Positions 17,613-25,470 of a stretch of DNA of 64,000 nucleotides are shown here, piece after piece. Under the pieces are notes generated by a model. The model was not told the DNA's origin, made no database searches, and saw nothing but the letters and a program-made list of their open reading frames with translations. This DNA comes from Dialister sp900541485 (GTDB lineage Bacteria > Bacillota > Negativicutes > Veillonellales > Dialisteraceae): assembly GCA_965119665.1 (NCBI GenBank), contig OZ221974.1:868001-932000 (forward strand), given 5' to 3'. The position numbers were made by a program, and so were the translations under genes. Every line of letters begins with the position of its first letter. The first letter of the stretch is position 1.

Positions 17613-18043
17613 GAAGCGTCCTGTTCCTCCCTCACTTCGATAACAATTTCATTTAAGTGCTTAAAAAGCCCTTTCATTTCAATATCATAAACCAGTCTGA
17701 TTTCCCCTGTGCCGTCTTTGACCGTATCGTAAATTTCACGGGGTGTCGTCAGGATTTTCATCGGTCCTGCCGGTGTCATATACTCCGACTCCGATTCTTT
17801 GCCGGGGATATATTCCGTTTCCTGCACGAAAGTGCCCCGCCGGGAAAGTGTCACTTTGTCGCCGAAGAGGCGGATGGTCGTCGTTGTCCCCTCCAGGCCG
17901 GATAAAGAAGTTTCTTCATAGGAAATATAGCGGTGATCTTCCGCTTCCCCATAAAAGCCGGGCGTATCCAATGTGATTGTTTCTGCCCGTCCCGTTTCGT
18001 CCCGCTGTGATGATGTGCAGCGGATTATAACCTTCTTTTCCAA
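17591..18043 (-). CDS. DUF1934 (YwiB-like) protein, TTG start
   Basis: This 150-residue cytoplasmic protein consists of alternating beta strands (KVIIRCTSSQRDETG, YISYEETSLSGLEGTTTTIRL, GEIRLVYDIEMKG) consistent with the calycin-like DUF1934 fold. Function unknown. The only plausible start is TTG at 18043 with GCGGGA about 6 bases upstream; no internal Met occurs before residue 88. First gene of a DUF1934-argS-pyrG operon. Confidence 0.85.
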   Translation of the reverse strand: MEKKVIIRCTSSQRDETGRAETITLDTPGFYGEAEDHRYISYEETSLSGLEGTTTTIRLFGDKVTLSRRGTFVQETEYIPGKESESEYMTPAGPMKILTTPREIYDTVKDGTGEIRLVYDIEMKGLFKHLNEIVIEVREEQDASWKSEKN

Positions 18044-18302
18044 AAAAATCCCGCTTTCCCAAAATAACAGGGCAAAACGGGGGTTCTCTTGATAAACAGC
18101 CCCGGCCCCATAAATATATATACCTAATTATAGCATAGACGGAGATTTTTTCCGCCTGCACAATACTCGTAATTATACCATGTAAAAAAGAATATTTATA
18201 TTACTTTTTTCCGTATCAGTCAAAAAATATTCCGCTTTTTAAACTTTTAGTTTATTTTTTTCTAAAGAAATTTTTTATAGATTTTTTTATTTTTCCGTCA
18301 AA

Positions 18303-18330
18303 AAAAGCCCCCCTTTCCGGGAAGGCTTTT
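18303..18330 (-). terminator. Terminator after the Lys-tailed protein gene
   Basis: Minus-strand AAAAGCC/GGCTTTT stem with inner TTCCC/GGGGG pairing and a run of T, 8 bases past the stop at 18338. The gap 18044-18337 otherwise holds only AT-rich promoter-like sequence. Confidence 0.75.
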
Positions 18331-18337
18331 CCGTTCT

Positions 18338-18895
18338 TTATTTTTTATCTTTCTTTTTGTCTTTTTTGCTCTTTTTATCTTTCTTGTTTTTCTTGTTCTT
18401 CTTACTTTTCTTTTTTGTCTTTCCTTTTCCTTCGGTGAAGCATTCTTTTCCGCTTTCTACGGTCCAGTCATATTCGATATTATCGCCGTCACCGGGGCAT
18501 CCCAGCGTATGGGTTTCATACCGGAGAGAAAGTTCCCGGTCATCTGTATCGGACATATCGCCGTCTTCCTCTTCCTTATAGATATTTTCCGCCTCTTCGC
18601 AGGCTTCCCGGATTTCCGTTTCTTTCTTTTCCAGATTTTCGTCAAACCGCCGGTTTTCTTCTTTGGCCGTTTCTACCACAATCTCGTCACCTTCGGCAAA
18701 GCGGCTCAGTATTTCTTCCATGACGCCGGCAAGGGCAAGGACATTTTGTATTCTTCCTTCCTCTGCCTGACGGGCATCGGGATCGGGATCAAGCATGGAA
18801 AGACGGAGAAATGCTTTATCTTCTTCAAGTCCTTTCCTGATCGCTTCCAGTGCCTCTTTCAAAGACATGCCTTCATTCATTTCCTGCTTTTCCAT
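18338..18895 (-). CDS. Hypothetical acidic protein with Lys/Ser/Asn tail
   Basis: This is a 185-residue protein without a recognised domain. The first 120 residues are acidic and predicted helical with likely coiled-coil character (EENRRFDENLEKKETEIREACEE region). The last 27 residues are almost only Lys with Ser, Asn and Asp. Such tails bind nucleic acids or acidic surfaces (inference). The ATG follows GGAAGGAGTAAAGT, where the GGAG overlaps the last codons and stop of the CorC-type gene three bases away, so the two are cotranscribed. Confidence 0.75.
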   Translation of the reverse strand: MEKQEMNEGMSLKEALEAIRKGLEEDKAFLRLSMLDPDPDARQAEEGRIQNVLALAGVMEEILSRFAEGDEIVVETAKEENRRFDENLEKKETEIREACEEAENIYKEEEDGDMSDTDDRELSLRYETHTLGCPGDGDNIEYDWTVESGKECFTEGKGKTKKKSKKNKKNKKDKKSKKDKKKDKK

Positions 18896-18898
18896 ACT

Positions 18899-20242
18899 TT
18901 ACTCCTTCCCGGAAGCCTTCACTTCCGTTACCAAGACTTTATCTATTCTGCGGTTATCGCAGTCCACAATTTCAAAGATAAAGCGGCCGTACCGGGCCTT
19001 TTCCGTTTCCTTCGGTATATATCCCAAGAGGTAGGTAATAAAGCCTGCCAGTGTTTTATAATAGTCTTCCGCCTCGCCGGGCAGTTCTTCTTCAATGTGG
19101 AAATACGCACGGAATTCGTCAATCGTGCAAAGTCCTTCCACGAGCCACGAATGGTCGGAGCGGGGTATGAATTTATTTTGTTCTTCTAAAATATCTTCGA
19201 TATCCCCCGGCATGTCGCCTACGATTTCTTCAAGAACGTCATGAAGTGTGACAAGTCCCGACAGTGTGCCGTATTCATCTATCACCACCGCCTCATGGAC
19301 ACCTTTTGTTTTGAAAAAGGTAAGCACTCTGGTGAGAATCAGTGTTTCCGGTATGAGAAGCGGCTTGTAAACCGTATCCATCACCGATGCTTTGATTGAT
19401 TTTCCGGGATTGTTTTTCTGGTCCAAAAGCACCTTGCTCACATCGGCAAGTCCTTTGAAATCATCGAGCGAGTCGCTGCCTACGGGAAGACGGAAATGGG
19501 ACGAGCTGCTGATATCGTTCCAGATATTTTCTTCCGTATCTTCCAAATCAATCCAGTCAAGCTGCGGCCGCGGTGTCATACTGTCGGCGGCGGTCAGGTC
19601 ATTCAGCTGGAATACGTTATTGATGATGCCCGGTTCTTCTTTGTCGATCGTGCCGAGTTGTGCCCCCTGCTGGAGAAGTACTCTGATTTCTTCTTCCGAT
19701 ACAGGCTGCTCGCCGCCCATGTGTATGCCCAGCATTTCTACGACGATTTTTGTCGACCAGGTGCTTAAAATGACGAGAGGCCTGCAAACCGTGGCAAAGA
19801 GAATCATAATCCGTGCGATGTAGCACGCCGACTCTTCAGGCTTTGCTATGGCAATCCATTTCGGAGCAAGCTCTCCGATGATGAGTGTGAAATAAGTGAC
19901 AAGCGCCATGACAATGACCATGCTCAGCGGAGCAAGATAGGCTCCCACGGTAGGAATATCCGCCAGTACCCCTTCAAGAGGTTCTGCCAGCGAGGCTCCC
20001 GAAAACATACCTGTCACGATACTGATGGTCGTGATACCGACCTGAATGGTGGAAAAAAGTTCTTCTTTCCGTTCCGAAAGCTCCAGCGCCTGATAAGCGC
20101 CCCGTCTGCCTTCTTCCGCCATTTTCTGTAATTTTGTTTTTCTTGCGCCGACAATGGAAATTTCTGCAAGCGAGCAGATACCGTTGGCAATGACAAGTAA
20201 TATAATTATGATGAGCTCAAGCCATATAGAGTCATCGTCCAT
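18899..20242 (-). CDS. CNNM/CorC-type (HlyC/CorC family) membrane protein
   Basis: The 447-residue protein has an N-terminal DUF21 transmembrane domain (about 1-190, with LAEISIVGARKTKLQ after the first helix), two CBS domains (about 205-325; MTPRPQLDWIDLEDT and AVVIDEYGTLSGLVTLHDVLEEIVGD) and a C-terminal CorC_HlyC domain ending in GRFIFEIVDCDNRRIDKVLV. Members handle Mg2+ or Co2+ efflux; older names call them hemolysins. I set the start at MDDDSIW (20242), 7 bases after GGGAGG, rather than the ATG at 20257 inside that site. Confidence 0.9.
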   Translation of the reverse strand: MDDDSIWLELIIIILLVIANGICSLAEISIVGARKTKLQKMAEEGRRGAYQALELSERKEELFSTIQVGITTISIVTGMFSGASLAEPLEGVLADIPTVGAYLAPLSMVIVMALVTYFTLIIGELAPKWIAIAKPEESACYIARIMILFATVCRPLVILSTWSTKIVVEMLGIHMGGEQPVSEEEIRVLLQQGAQLGTIDKEEPGIINNVFQLNDLTAADSMTPRPQLDWIDLEDTEENIWNDISSSSHFRLPVGSDSLDDFKGLADVSKVLLDQKNNPGKSIKASVMDTVYKPLLIPETLILTRVLTFFKTKGVHEAVVIDEYGTLSGLVTLHDVLEEIVGDMPGDIEDILEEQNKFIPRSDHSWLVEGLCTIDEFRAYFHIEEELPGEAEDYYKTLAGFITYLLGYIPKETEKARYGRFIFEIVDCDNRRIDKVLVTEVKASGKE

Positions 20243-20373
20243 GCATATTCCTCCCAAAATAAATCGTTCCCTGAACTTCCTTTATCTGATTTGATTATAT
20301 CAAAAAAATAAAAAATAGGCTGAAAATTTTCTATTTCTTTCTTCAAAGAGCGGTTTCTTCCGTTTTCTAAACC

Positions 20374-20414
20374 GACCGCCGGTCATTGCTTTACTTATTA
20401 AAATCGTTTATACT
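20374..20414 (+). promoter_or_regulatory. Promoter and candidate operator of the tetR-type gene
   Basis: TTGCTT (20386-20391), 17-base spacer, TATACT (20409-20414). A perfect palindrome GACCG-C-CGGTC (20374-20384) abuts the -35, a typical place and form for a TetR-family autoregulatory operator. Confidence 0.6.
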
Positions 20415-20444
20415 TAAAATATACAAAAGCACGGGAGGATCGGC

Positions 20445-21044
20445 ATGGCACTCACAAAGAAAGCGATAAGAACGAAAGCCTCTCTTTTGGCATCGGCAAG
20501 AAAGCTGATTACCGAAAGAGGTTTTGATAGGGTATCGGTAGAGAATATCACCTCCGGTGCCGGTGTCGCCAAGGGAACTTTTTATCATTATTTCAAGAGT
20601 AAAGAAGATTTGATCCGTAATTTGGCTTTTTCACAAATTCAGGATTTGTTTGCGGAAGCCATAAAAATGGACGGCCCGCCGGAAAAAAAGCTGGCTTTCT
20701 ATTTCGGTTCTCTTATGAGAGATGCACAAACCATAGGTGTCAATCTGGTCCGCCAGCGGTTGCGGGCCGTCTGCGATCCGAAACAGATTTCCGACAGCAC
20801 TGCCCATTTCCTTGACGGCTATAAACGTTTATCGTCAATCCTGATGCAAGGGGTGGAAGAGGGATATCTCACAGAAGACACGCCCGTTCCTCTTCTGACA
20901 AGGCTTTTCATGTCCCATTTCAACGGTGCGCTTACGACATGGTGCATTCTCGGCGGTAATTTCGATCTCAGCGGGGAAGCAAAGACTTACCTTCCTCTCG
21001 ATATCATGAATACTTTGGGAAAATACAGAACGGATAAAAAATAA
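20445..21044 (+). CDS. TetR family transcriptional regulator
   Basis: The 199-residue protein has an N-terminal TetR helix-turn-helix (FDRVSVENITSGAGVAKG then TFYHYFKSKEDLIRNL, residues 26-62) and an all-helical ligand-binding domain (about 75-195). It likely represses its own promoter through the adjacent GACCGCCGGTC palindrome (inference). The divergent neighbour is the CNNM/CorC-type gene; no efflux pump is adjacent, so the ligand and wider regulon are unknown. Confidence 0.9.
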   Translation: MALTKKAIRTKASLLASARKLITERGFDRVSVENITSGAGVAKGTFYHYFKSKEDLIRNLAFSQIQDLFAEAIKMDGPPEKKLAFYFGSLMRDAQTIGVNLVRQRLRAVCDPKQISDSTAHFLDGYKRLSSILMQGVEEGYLTEDTPVPLLTRLFMSHFNGALTTWCILGGNFDLSGEAKTYLPLDIMNTLGKYRTDKK

Positions 21045-21047
21045 AAA

Positions 21048-21112
21048 CGGGACCGTAAAAACAGTCCCGATACAAAAACCTCCTTCTCATACATGAGCGG
21101 GAGGTTTTTTTG
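21048..21112 (+). terminator. Tandem hairpins terminating the tetR-type gene
   Basis: First hairpin CGGGAC/GTCCCG (21048-21069), then AAACCTCC/GGGAGGTTTTTTT (21075-21112), the latter a strong rho-independent terminator. Confidence 0.85.
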
Positions 21113-21172
21113 CGGAGAACATACTCTCTGCCTCCTCAAAAAGATTTATGCCGCATTTTACTGTATTGTTCT

Positions 21173-21309
21173 TTACTTCCGCCCCCGCTGCGGCTTTGGA
21201 TTTTTCAGCAAGTCCGACTTCTGTGCAATCTTTTTCAGCCACTTCTTTTCTTCCTCGGACAGCTTCTTCAAAATTTCAATTTTCCAGCTCGACAATCTGA
21301 GATTTATTT
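21173..21309 (-). pseudogene. Short remnant ORF at the end of the small-gene island
   Basis: A minus-strand frame without start reads ...LSSWKIEILKKLSEEEKK, then WLKKIAQKSDLL and ends NPKPQRGRK before a TAA at 21175-21173. Base composition is like the chromosome, unlike the AT-rich gene just upstream in another frame. It looks like the C-terminal tail of a deleted gene, but it is short and could be chance. Confidence 0.3.
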
Positions 21310-21552
21310 GTGATGAGATTGCATTCTTTCTATATCTTCTGCATATTCTAAAAGCTTAACAATTAGTGGATTATCAAACTCCCATTGGTCAATTATATAT
21401 CTTGGATAAGAAAGTACATATGTAGGATTTTTTTCTAATTGCTTAAGTTCAAGTAAAATTTGTTTAAGATTATTAATTCTCCATTCATCCAAATCCATCA
21501 TGTTATTTTTTATCTCATTTTGTACAAGTTCCTGTATTTCTTTATTTTTCAT
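21304..21552 (-). CDS. Small hypothetical protein, member of the AT-rich island
   Basis: The 82-residue helical protein is rich in Asn, Glu and Lys, with NLKQILLELKQLEKNP and a YPRYIIDQWEF segment. No family recognised. The ATG has AGAGGA 5 bases upstream. It is the last gene of a minus-strand series running from recQ; size, charge and AT-richness fit an immunity-type protein, but that is inferred only from neighbours. Confidence 0.6.
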   Translation of the reverse strand: MKNKEIQELVQNEIKNNMMDLDEWRINNLKQILLELKQLEKNPTYVLSYPRYIIDQWEFDNPLIVKLLEYAEDIERMQSHHK

Positions 21553-21596
21553 TAAGTCCTCTAAATTTGAATTTATAATCTAAACATTCTGTATGT

Positions 21597-21881
21597 TTAT
21601 TCTTCAAACTTTTCTTCCACATTAAAGATTACTTCACAGTCGCAACCAGCTCCATTTTCTTCTAAAAAGGATAATACTATTTTAGCATCTATGTTTTTAT
21701 CTTTTAAAAACTCTTTGGTTAAAGAAAAATCATGCTTGCACTCTGTGGTTTCCGATTTATCATTCAGAAAATCAAATAACTCATAAAATAGTTTCCTTTC
21801 CATTGGTAAACTAGATTCAAATTCTTTTTCCTGCATCATTTTATATTCATCCATAAGTTTTTTCTTATCTTCTTTATTCAT
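21597..21881 (-). CDS. DUF2695 family small protein
   Basis: This 94-residue protein shows the DUF2695 pattern: FYELFDFLND, CKHDFSLTKEFLKD and near the end LSFLEENGAGCDCEVIFNVE, with three conserved Cys (one in the middle, two in GCDCEV). Function unknown; such genes are often found among toxin-immunity clusters (from memory). CAGGAG lies 8 bases before the ATG. Same strand as and AT-rich like its neighbours. Confidence 0.7.
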   Translation of the reverse strand: MNKEDKKKLMDEYKMMQEKEFESSLPMERKLFYELFDFLNDKSETTECKHDFSLTKEFLKDKNIDAKIVLSFLEENGAGCDCEVIFNVEEKFEE

Positions 21882-21929
21882 AATTCATTCTCCTGAAAAT
21901 TCATATATGATAATACTAAACACCGGGAT

Positions 21930-22355
21930 TTATGTATCAATTCTATATATTATTTCTCCTGTATTATATATGTTAAGGATTCCACTTACTGGCTCTTTGT
22001 CTTCTTGCCAAATCCATCCTGAATATATCGTAGAATATTCGCTATATCCTTCAGTCAAAATTTCAAATTCAGCATTTGAATACTGTTTCATATAATCGGC
22101 TAAACTCATAGCCTTTCCTGCAAAACTGTCTTCATACACTGTTTTATCAAAAATGAGTATATTGCAATCGTCAATATCGCATTCTGTAAAATCAATCTCA
22201 CCCGAATAAATAAGCTCCGCTTCTTCTGTGTATCGAAATATCTTATCCAGCTTCAATCTTAACAACCCTTTTTTATACTCGATATTTATAATACGGCTAT
22301 CATGTAAACTATAGGGTATATTGGTTTTTCTATTTCTTTTTAATTCCATACTCAT
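21930..22355 (-). CDS. Hypothetical protein, possible immunity-type
   Basis: The 141-residue protein is acidic and strand-rich, beginning NIPYSLHDSRIINIEYKKG and including YSGEIDFTECDIDDCNILIF and YSGWIWQEDKEPVSGI. No known domain recognised. It starts 13 bases after the Imm17-like stop codon, which suggests cotranscription. Low GC. The composition is typical of immunity proteins from polymorphic toxin loci, but this is context, not homology. Confidence 0.6.
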   Translation of the reverse strand: MSMELKRNRKTNIPYSLHDSRIINIEYKKGLLRLKLDKIFRYTEEAELIYSGEIDFTECDIDDCNILIFDKTVYEDSFAGKAMSLADYMKQYSNAEFEILTEGYSEYSTIYSGWIWQEDKEPVSGILNIYNTGEIIYRIDT

Positions 22356-22368
22356 TAACCTTATCTTT

Positions 22369-22593
22369 CTATCTCAGCACCAAAAACACAAGACCACAAA
22401 TAGCTAATCCCAGTCCACAGATTCCAATAAAAACTCTATAACCTTTTTCTCCCCACACTTCAAAAATAAAAGCATGACGAGCCTTATCTCCACCTGTTGC
22501 TCTATAAACCCATTTCCAATCTAAAATTGCCCCTATCAAGAACAAAAGTCCTCCGGCTATTAGCACATACTCAAAATTCAAATTTGTTTCCAT
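22369..22593 (-). CDS. Imm17-like immunity protein (two-helix membrane protein)
   Basis: I start this at METNLNFEYVLIAGG (22593), giving 74 residues with two membrane helices (VLIAGGLLFLIGAIL and FIGICGLGLAICGLVFLVL) separated by WKWVYRATGGDKARHAF. The layout and length match Immunity protein 17, a membrane-embedded antidote family in polymorphic toxin systems. A longer reading begins at 22707 but overlaps the upstream gene by 89 bases. The ATG at 22593 has GGGAG too close, so the start is uncertain. No cognate toxin lies next to it. Confidence 0.6.
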   Translation of the reverse strand: METNLNFEYVLIAGGLLFLIGAILDWKWVYRATGGDKARHAFIFEVWGEKGYRVFIGICGLGLAICGLVFLVLR

Positions 22594-22618
22594 CTCCCAA
22601 TAAACTGGAATTATCACT

Positions 22619-22870
22619 TTAGTACTTAAGTATATAAAATCCCCATACATTATTACTAAATTCACCAGCAGCAAATTTATGAAGTTCATCGTTAATATAC
22701 ACAACATAAATAGGAAACCTACAACTCTGATGATATAGCGGCTCCGTTACTGATACGTATTCCCCTGTTTCATGCCAGTCATACTCAAAAATATTTGTAC
22801 CAAACAGAATTGCATTCCCTTCCATACCTGTAATTTCATGTTGCCATGTCATTTGTTTGTATTTTTTCAA
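22619..22870 (-). CDS. Small hypothetical protein, TTG start, in the immunity-like island
   Basis: The 83-residue protein contains MEGNAILFGTNIFEYDW, a YPLYHQSC-like turn (EPLYHQSCRFPIYVVYIN) and ends VWGFYILKY. No family recognised. The first codon is TTG at 22870 with AGAGGA about 10 bases upstream; the next Met (22852) lacks a site. It lies 25 bases before the Imm17-like start on the same strand. Confidence 0.5.
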   Translation of the reverse strand: MKKYKQMTWQHEITGMEGNAILFGTNIFEYDWHETGEYVSVTEPLYHQSCRFPIYVVYINDELHKFAAGEFSNNVWGFYILKY

Positions 22871-22913
22871 TCTTATTTATTCCTCTTAAAACTGGAATTT
22901 GTTAGTCAATATA

Positions 22914-23219
22914 TTATGCCAGTAAATATTTATCAATAAGTTCTGCCAAAACATTTGTGTTTATAATTTCATCATTTAATAAATCGTCATATTCATTTTC
23001 TAATTCATCTTGCCGCTCCATAATCCAATCTATATGTTTCTTTGAACAAGCATAATTTTGATGGATAAAATAGTACTCAGCTAAAAGGCAATGTGCTTGA
23101 ACAAGCGATACAATATCGTCATTCGTTTCAATAACCTTTTTCATGCTACAAACAGCACCATCTATATCACCCTTTTTTAACTGCATAAAGGCTTTATTTA
23201 TATATAATTCAGATTTCAT
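22914..23219 (-). CDS. Small helical TPR-like protein overlapping recQ
   Basis: The 101-residue all-helical protein has a TPR-like pattern (NKAFMQLKKGDIDGAV then AHCLLAEYYFIHQNYACS). I start at MKSELYI (23219) because GGGG of the recQ end is 6 bases upstream; the ATG four codons earlier has no site. Its start overlaps the recQ stop by 11 bases, so it is translationally coupled to recQ though its composition is much more AT-rich, suggesting later insertion behind recQ. Function unknown. Confidence 0.6.
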   Translation of the reverse strand: MKSELYINKAFMQLKKGDIDGAVCSMKKVIETNDDIVSLVQAHCLLAEYYFIHQNYACSKKHIDWIMERQDELENEYDDLLNDEIINTNVLAELIDKYLLA

Positions 23220-25338
23220 ATTTTTCCCCATTGTAAACCAATATTTCTTTTCTGCCTTGTTTGTAATACAGGGCCATATCTTTTTTTGCCCGGTTCAGTT
23301 CTTCAAGAAAGAGCGTACCGTATTGCTCCGCTTTTTTCGGGCCGATTCCTTTAATCAGACGGAGTTCTTCTTCACTTTGCGGTTCTTTTTCAACGATTTC
23401 TTTTAAAATTTTATCAGAAAATATCTGGAAAGGCGCTTTCTTTTCTTTTTTCGACAGAGAAAGCCGGAGAGCCGACAATTTCATGAAAATCGTTTTTCTT
23501 TCCAGCTCTTTATCGGGAGAGGAAAATTGATTTTCTTTTCCTTTTTCTTTTTCATAGTCCCGGAGCAGGGAAAGGAAGCGTTTTCCGTATTTTTTCAGCT
23601 TAAATGCACCGATACCGTGAACCTTTGCCATTTCTTTTTCCGTTGTCGGAAAACGGCGCACCATATCTTCCAGTGTGGCATCGGAGAATACAACGAAAGG
23701 CGGTACATGTTCTTCTTTTGCCGTTGCCGTCCTGAGGTCGCGGAGACGATCAAAGAGTCCCGTTTCTTCCGCAGAGAAGGTACTCTTCTTTTCTGCCGCC
23801 GCATCGGCAATGATTTCTTCCGCTCCGAAGGCAAGGCCGTATACATTTCCGCCGTTTTCGAGAATGTCCCTGCTTTTTTCCGTCAGCCCGAGGAGGTGGA
23901 ATTCTCCTTCCCGTTTTAAATATCCGTCGGCCGTAAGGGCTTGGATAAGTCCCCGTATATGCCGTGCCGGTTCGAAGGAAAGGCGCCCGTAAGTCGGTAT
24001 CTTTTCAAGACGGCGGGTAAGCACCGCTTTGGAACGGCTGCCTTTTAAGACATCTGCCACAAGGGCGGCTCCGAATCCTTCATTCATGGAACGGACGGTT
24101 TTGAATACAAGAACTGCCATGTCTGTAATATCTGCTTTGGCGACAGCGTTTTCACAATTTCCGCAATGGCCGCACGGCCTTTCTTCCGCCTCTCCGAAAT
24201 AGCGGAGAATGTAATTCCTGAGGCAGTCCGTGGTAAGACAGTAGTCGGTCATTTTTTGGAGACGTTCATAGTCTCTTATCCGCTGTTCCTCCGGCTGGTT
24301 TCCCGTATCGATCAGGTACTCCTGGATTCTCGTATCCTGCCCGCTGTAGAGAAGGATACATTCTGCCGCCGCACCGTCCCTGCCCGCTCTTCCCGCTTCC
24401 TGATAGTAGGCTTCCATGCTTTTCGGCATCTGGTAATGAATCACATAGCGGACATTGCTCTTATCGATTCCCATACCGAAAGCATTCGTTGCCACCATGA
24501 CGCGGTTCCGGTCAAAGGAAAAATCTTCCTGCGCTTTCCGTCTTTCTTCATCGTCCATACCTGCATGGTACCGTCCTGCAGGGATACGGTTTTCTTCAAG
24601 CCAACCGTGAATTTCATCAACCGCTTTGCGGGTCGCACAATAAATGATACCGCTCTCTTTTTTATGGTTTTTTACGTATTTCCCGATGAAATCTTTTCTG
24701 TTCACTCCGGAAATCACGCGGAATGATAAATTCGGGCGGTCAAGACCGGTCCGGAAAATCACGGCATCCTTGAGTCCGAGACTCCGTTTCATATCTTCTT
24801 CGACAAGAGTCGTCGCCGTAGCCGTGAAAGCCGTCACGACCGGTTTTTCCGGGAGCGAATCAACAAATGTTTTGATTTTTCGGTAACTGGGACGGAAATC
24901 ATGACCCCACTGGGACACACAATGCGCCTCATCGATGACCACCATGGAAAGGGGCACTTGGGCAAGGCAGTCGGTGAAATAAGACGGTTCCAGCTTTTCC
25001 GGCGCCATATACAAAAGTTTCAGCTTTCCCCTGTATAAGTCGCGGAGCCGTTCGATGGACTCCGCAAAAGGAACGGTGGAATTCACATATGAGGCGGGAA
25101 TTCCCTGTGCGGAAAGGGCTTCCACCTGATCTTTCATTAAAGAAATCAAAGGAGAAATAATGACCGTGCCGTAGGGAAAAAGAAGGGCGGGAATCTGGAA
25201 ACAAACCGATTTCCCCGCGCCTGTCGGCATGATGGCAAGCACATCGTTTCCTGCCGAAATCGTATCGATGATTTCTTTTTGGACAGGACGGAACGTATCG
25301 TAGCCGAAATATTTTTTCAATAACTCCGTGGCAGCCAT
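23209..25338 (-). CDS. recQ: ATP-dependent DNA helicase RecQ with two HRDC domains
   Basis: The 709-residue 3'-5' helicase of recombination and repair has Walker A MPTGAGKS (38-45), DEAH in VVIDEAHCVSQWGHDFRPSY, and motif VI YYQEAGRAGRDG. The RecQ zinc site follows (RPCGHCGNCENAV plus an upstream Cys), then a winged helix. Two HRDC domains end the protein: about 530-600 (VFSDATLEDMVRRFP, VHGIGAFKLKKYG) and about 613-690 (IFSDKILKEIVEKEP, IKGIGPKKAEQYG). Most bacterial RecQ has one HRDC. AAAGGAG precedes the ATG. Confidence 0.95.
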   Translation of the reverse strand: MAATELLKKYFGYDTFRPVQKEIIDTISAGNDVLAIMPTGAGKSVCFQIPALLFPYGTVIISPLISLMKDQVEALSAQGIPASYVNSTVPFAESIERLRDLYRGKLKLLYMAPEKLEPSYFTDCLAQVPLSMVVIDEAHCVSQWGHDFRPSYRKIKTFVDSLPEKPVVTAFTATATTLVEEDMKRSLGLKDAVIFRTGLDRPNLSFRVISGVNRKDFIGKYVKNHKKESGIIYCATRKAVDEIHGWLEENRIPAGRYHAGMDDEERRKAQEDFSFDRNRVMVATNAFGMGIDKSNVRYVIHYQMPKSMEAYYQEAGRAGRDGAAAECILLYSGQDTRIQEYLIDTGNQPEEQRIRDYERLQKMTDYCLTTDCLRNYILRYFGEAEERPCGHCGNCENAVAKADITDMAVLVFKTVRSMNEGFGAALVADVLKGSRSKAVLTRRLEKIPTYGRLSFEPARHIRGLIQALTADGYLKREGEFHLLGLTEKSRDILENGGNVYGLAFGAEEIIADAAAEKKSTFSAEETGLFDRLRDLRTATAKEEHVPPFVVFSDATLEDMVRRFPTTEKEMAKVHGIGAFKLKKYGKRFLSLLRDYEKEKGKENQFSSPDKELERKTIFMKLSALRLSLSKKEKKAPFQIFSDKILKEIVEKEPQSEEELRLIKGIGPKKAEQYGTLFLEELNRAKKDMALYYKQGRKEILVYNGEKYEI

Positions 25339-25429
25339 TTTTTCTCCTTTCTTTTTCCGATTCTATTTATTATATCAGTTTTCATTCCCGGAACAGGAAT
25401 TTTTATTTTCCTTTTCTGCAAATTTCCAT

Positions 25430-25462
25430 AAAAAAAGAACCGCCGTGAGGCAATTCTTTTTT
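25430..25462 (-). terminator. Terminator of the ADP-ribosylglycohydrolase gene
   Basis: Minus strand: AAGAA-TTGCC, 4-base loop, GGCGG-TTCTT, then T-run; 9 bases past the stop at 25471. Confidence 0.75.
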
Positions 25463-25470
25463 ATCCGCAT

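Noticed and set aside
21105..21300. VKNN-containing frame in the remnant region as a VENN pre-toxin domain
   Set aside because: The match is four residues with one substitution, the frame is short and a competing frame looks more coding.
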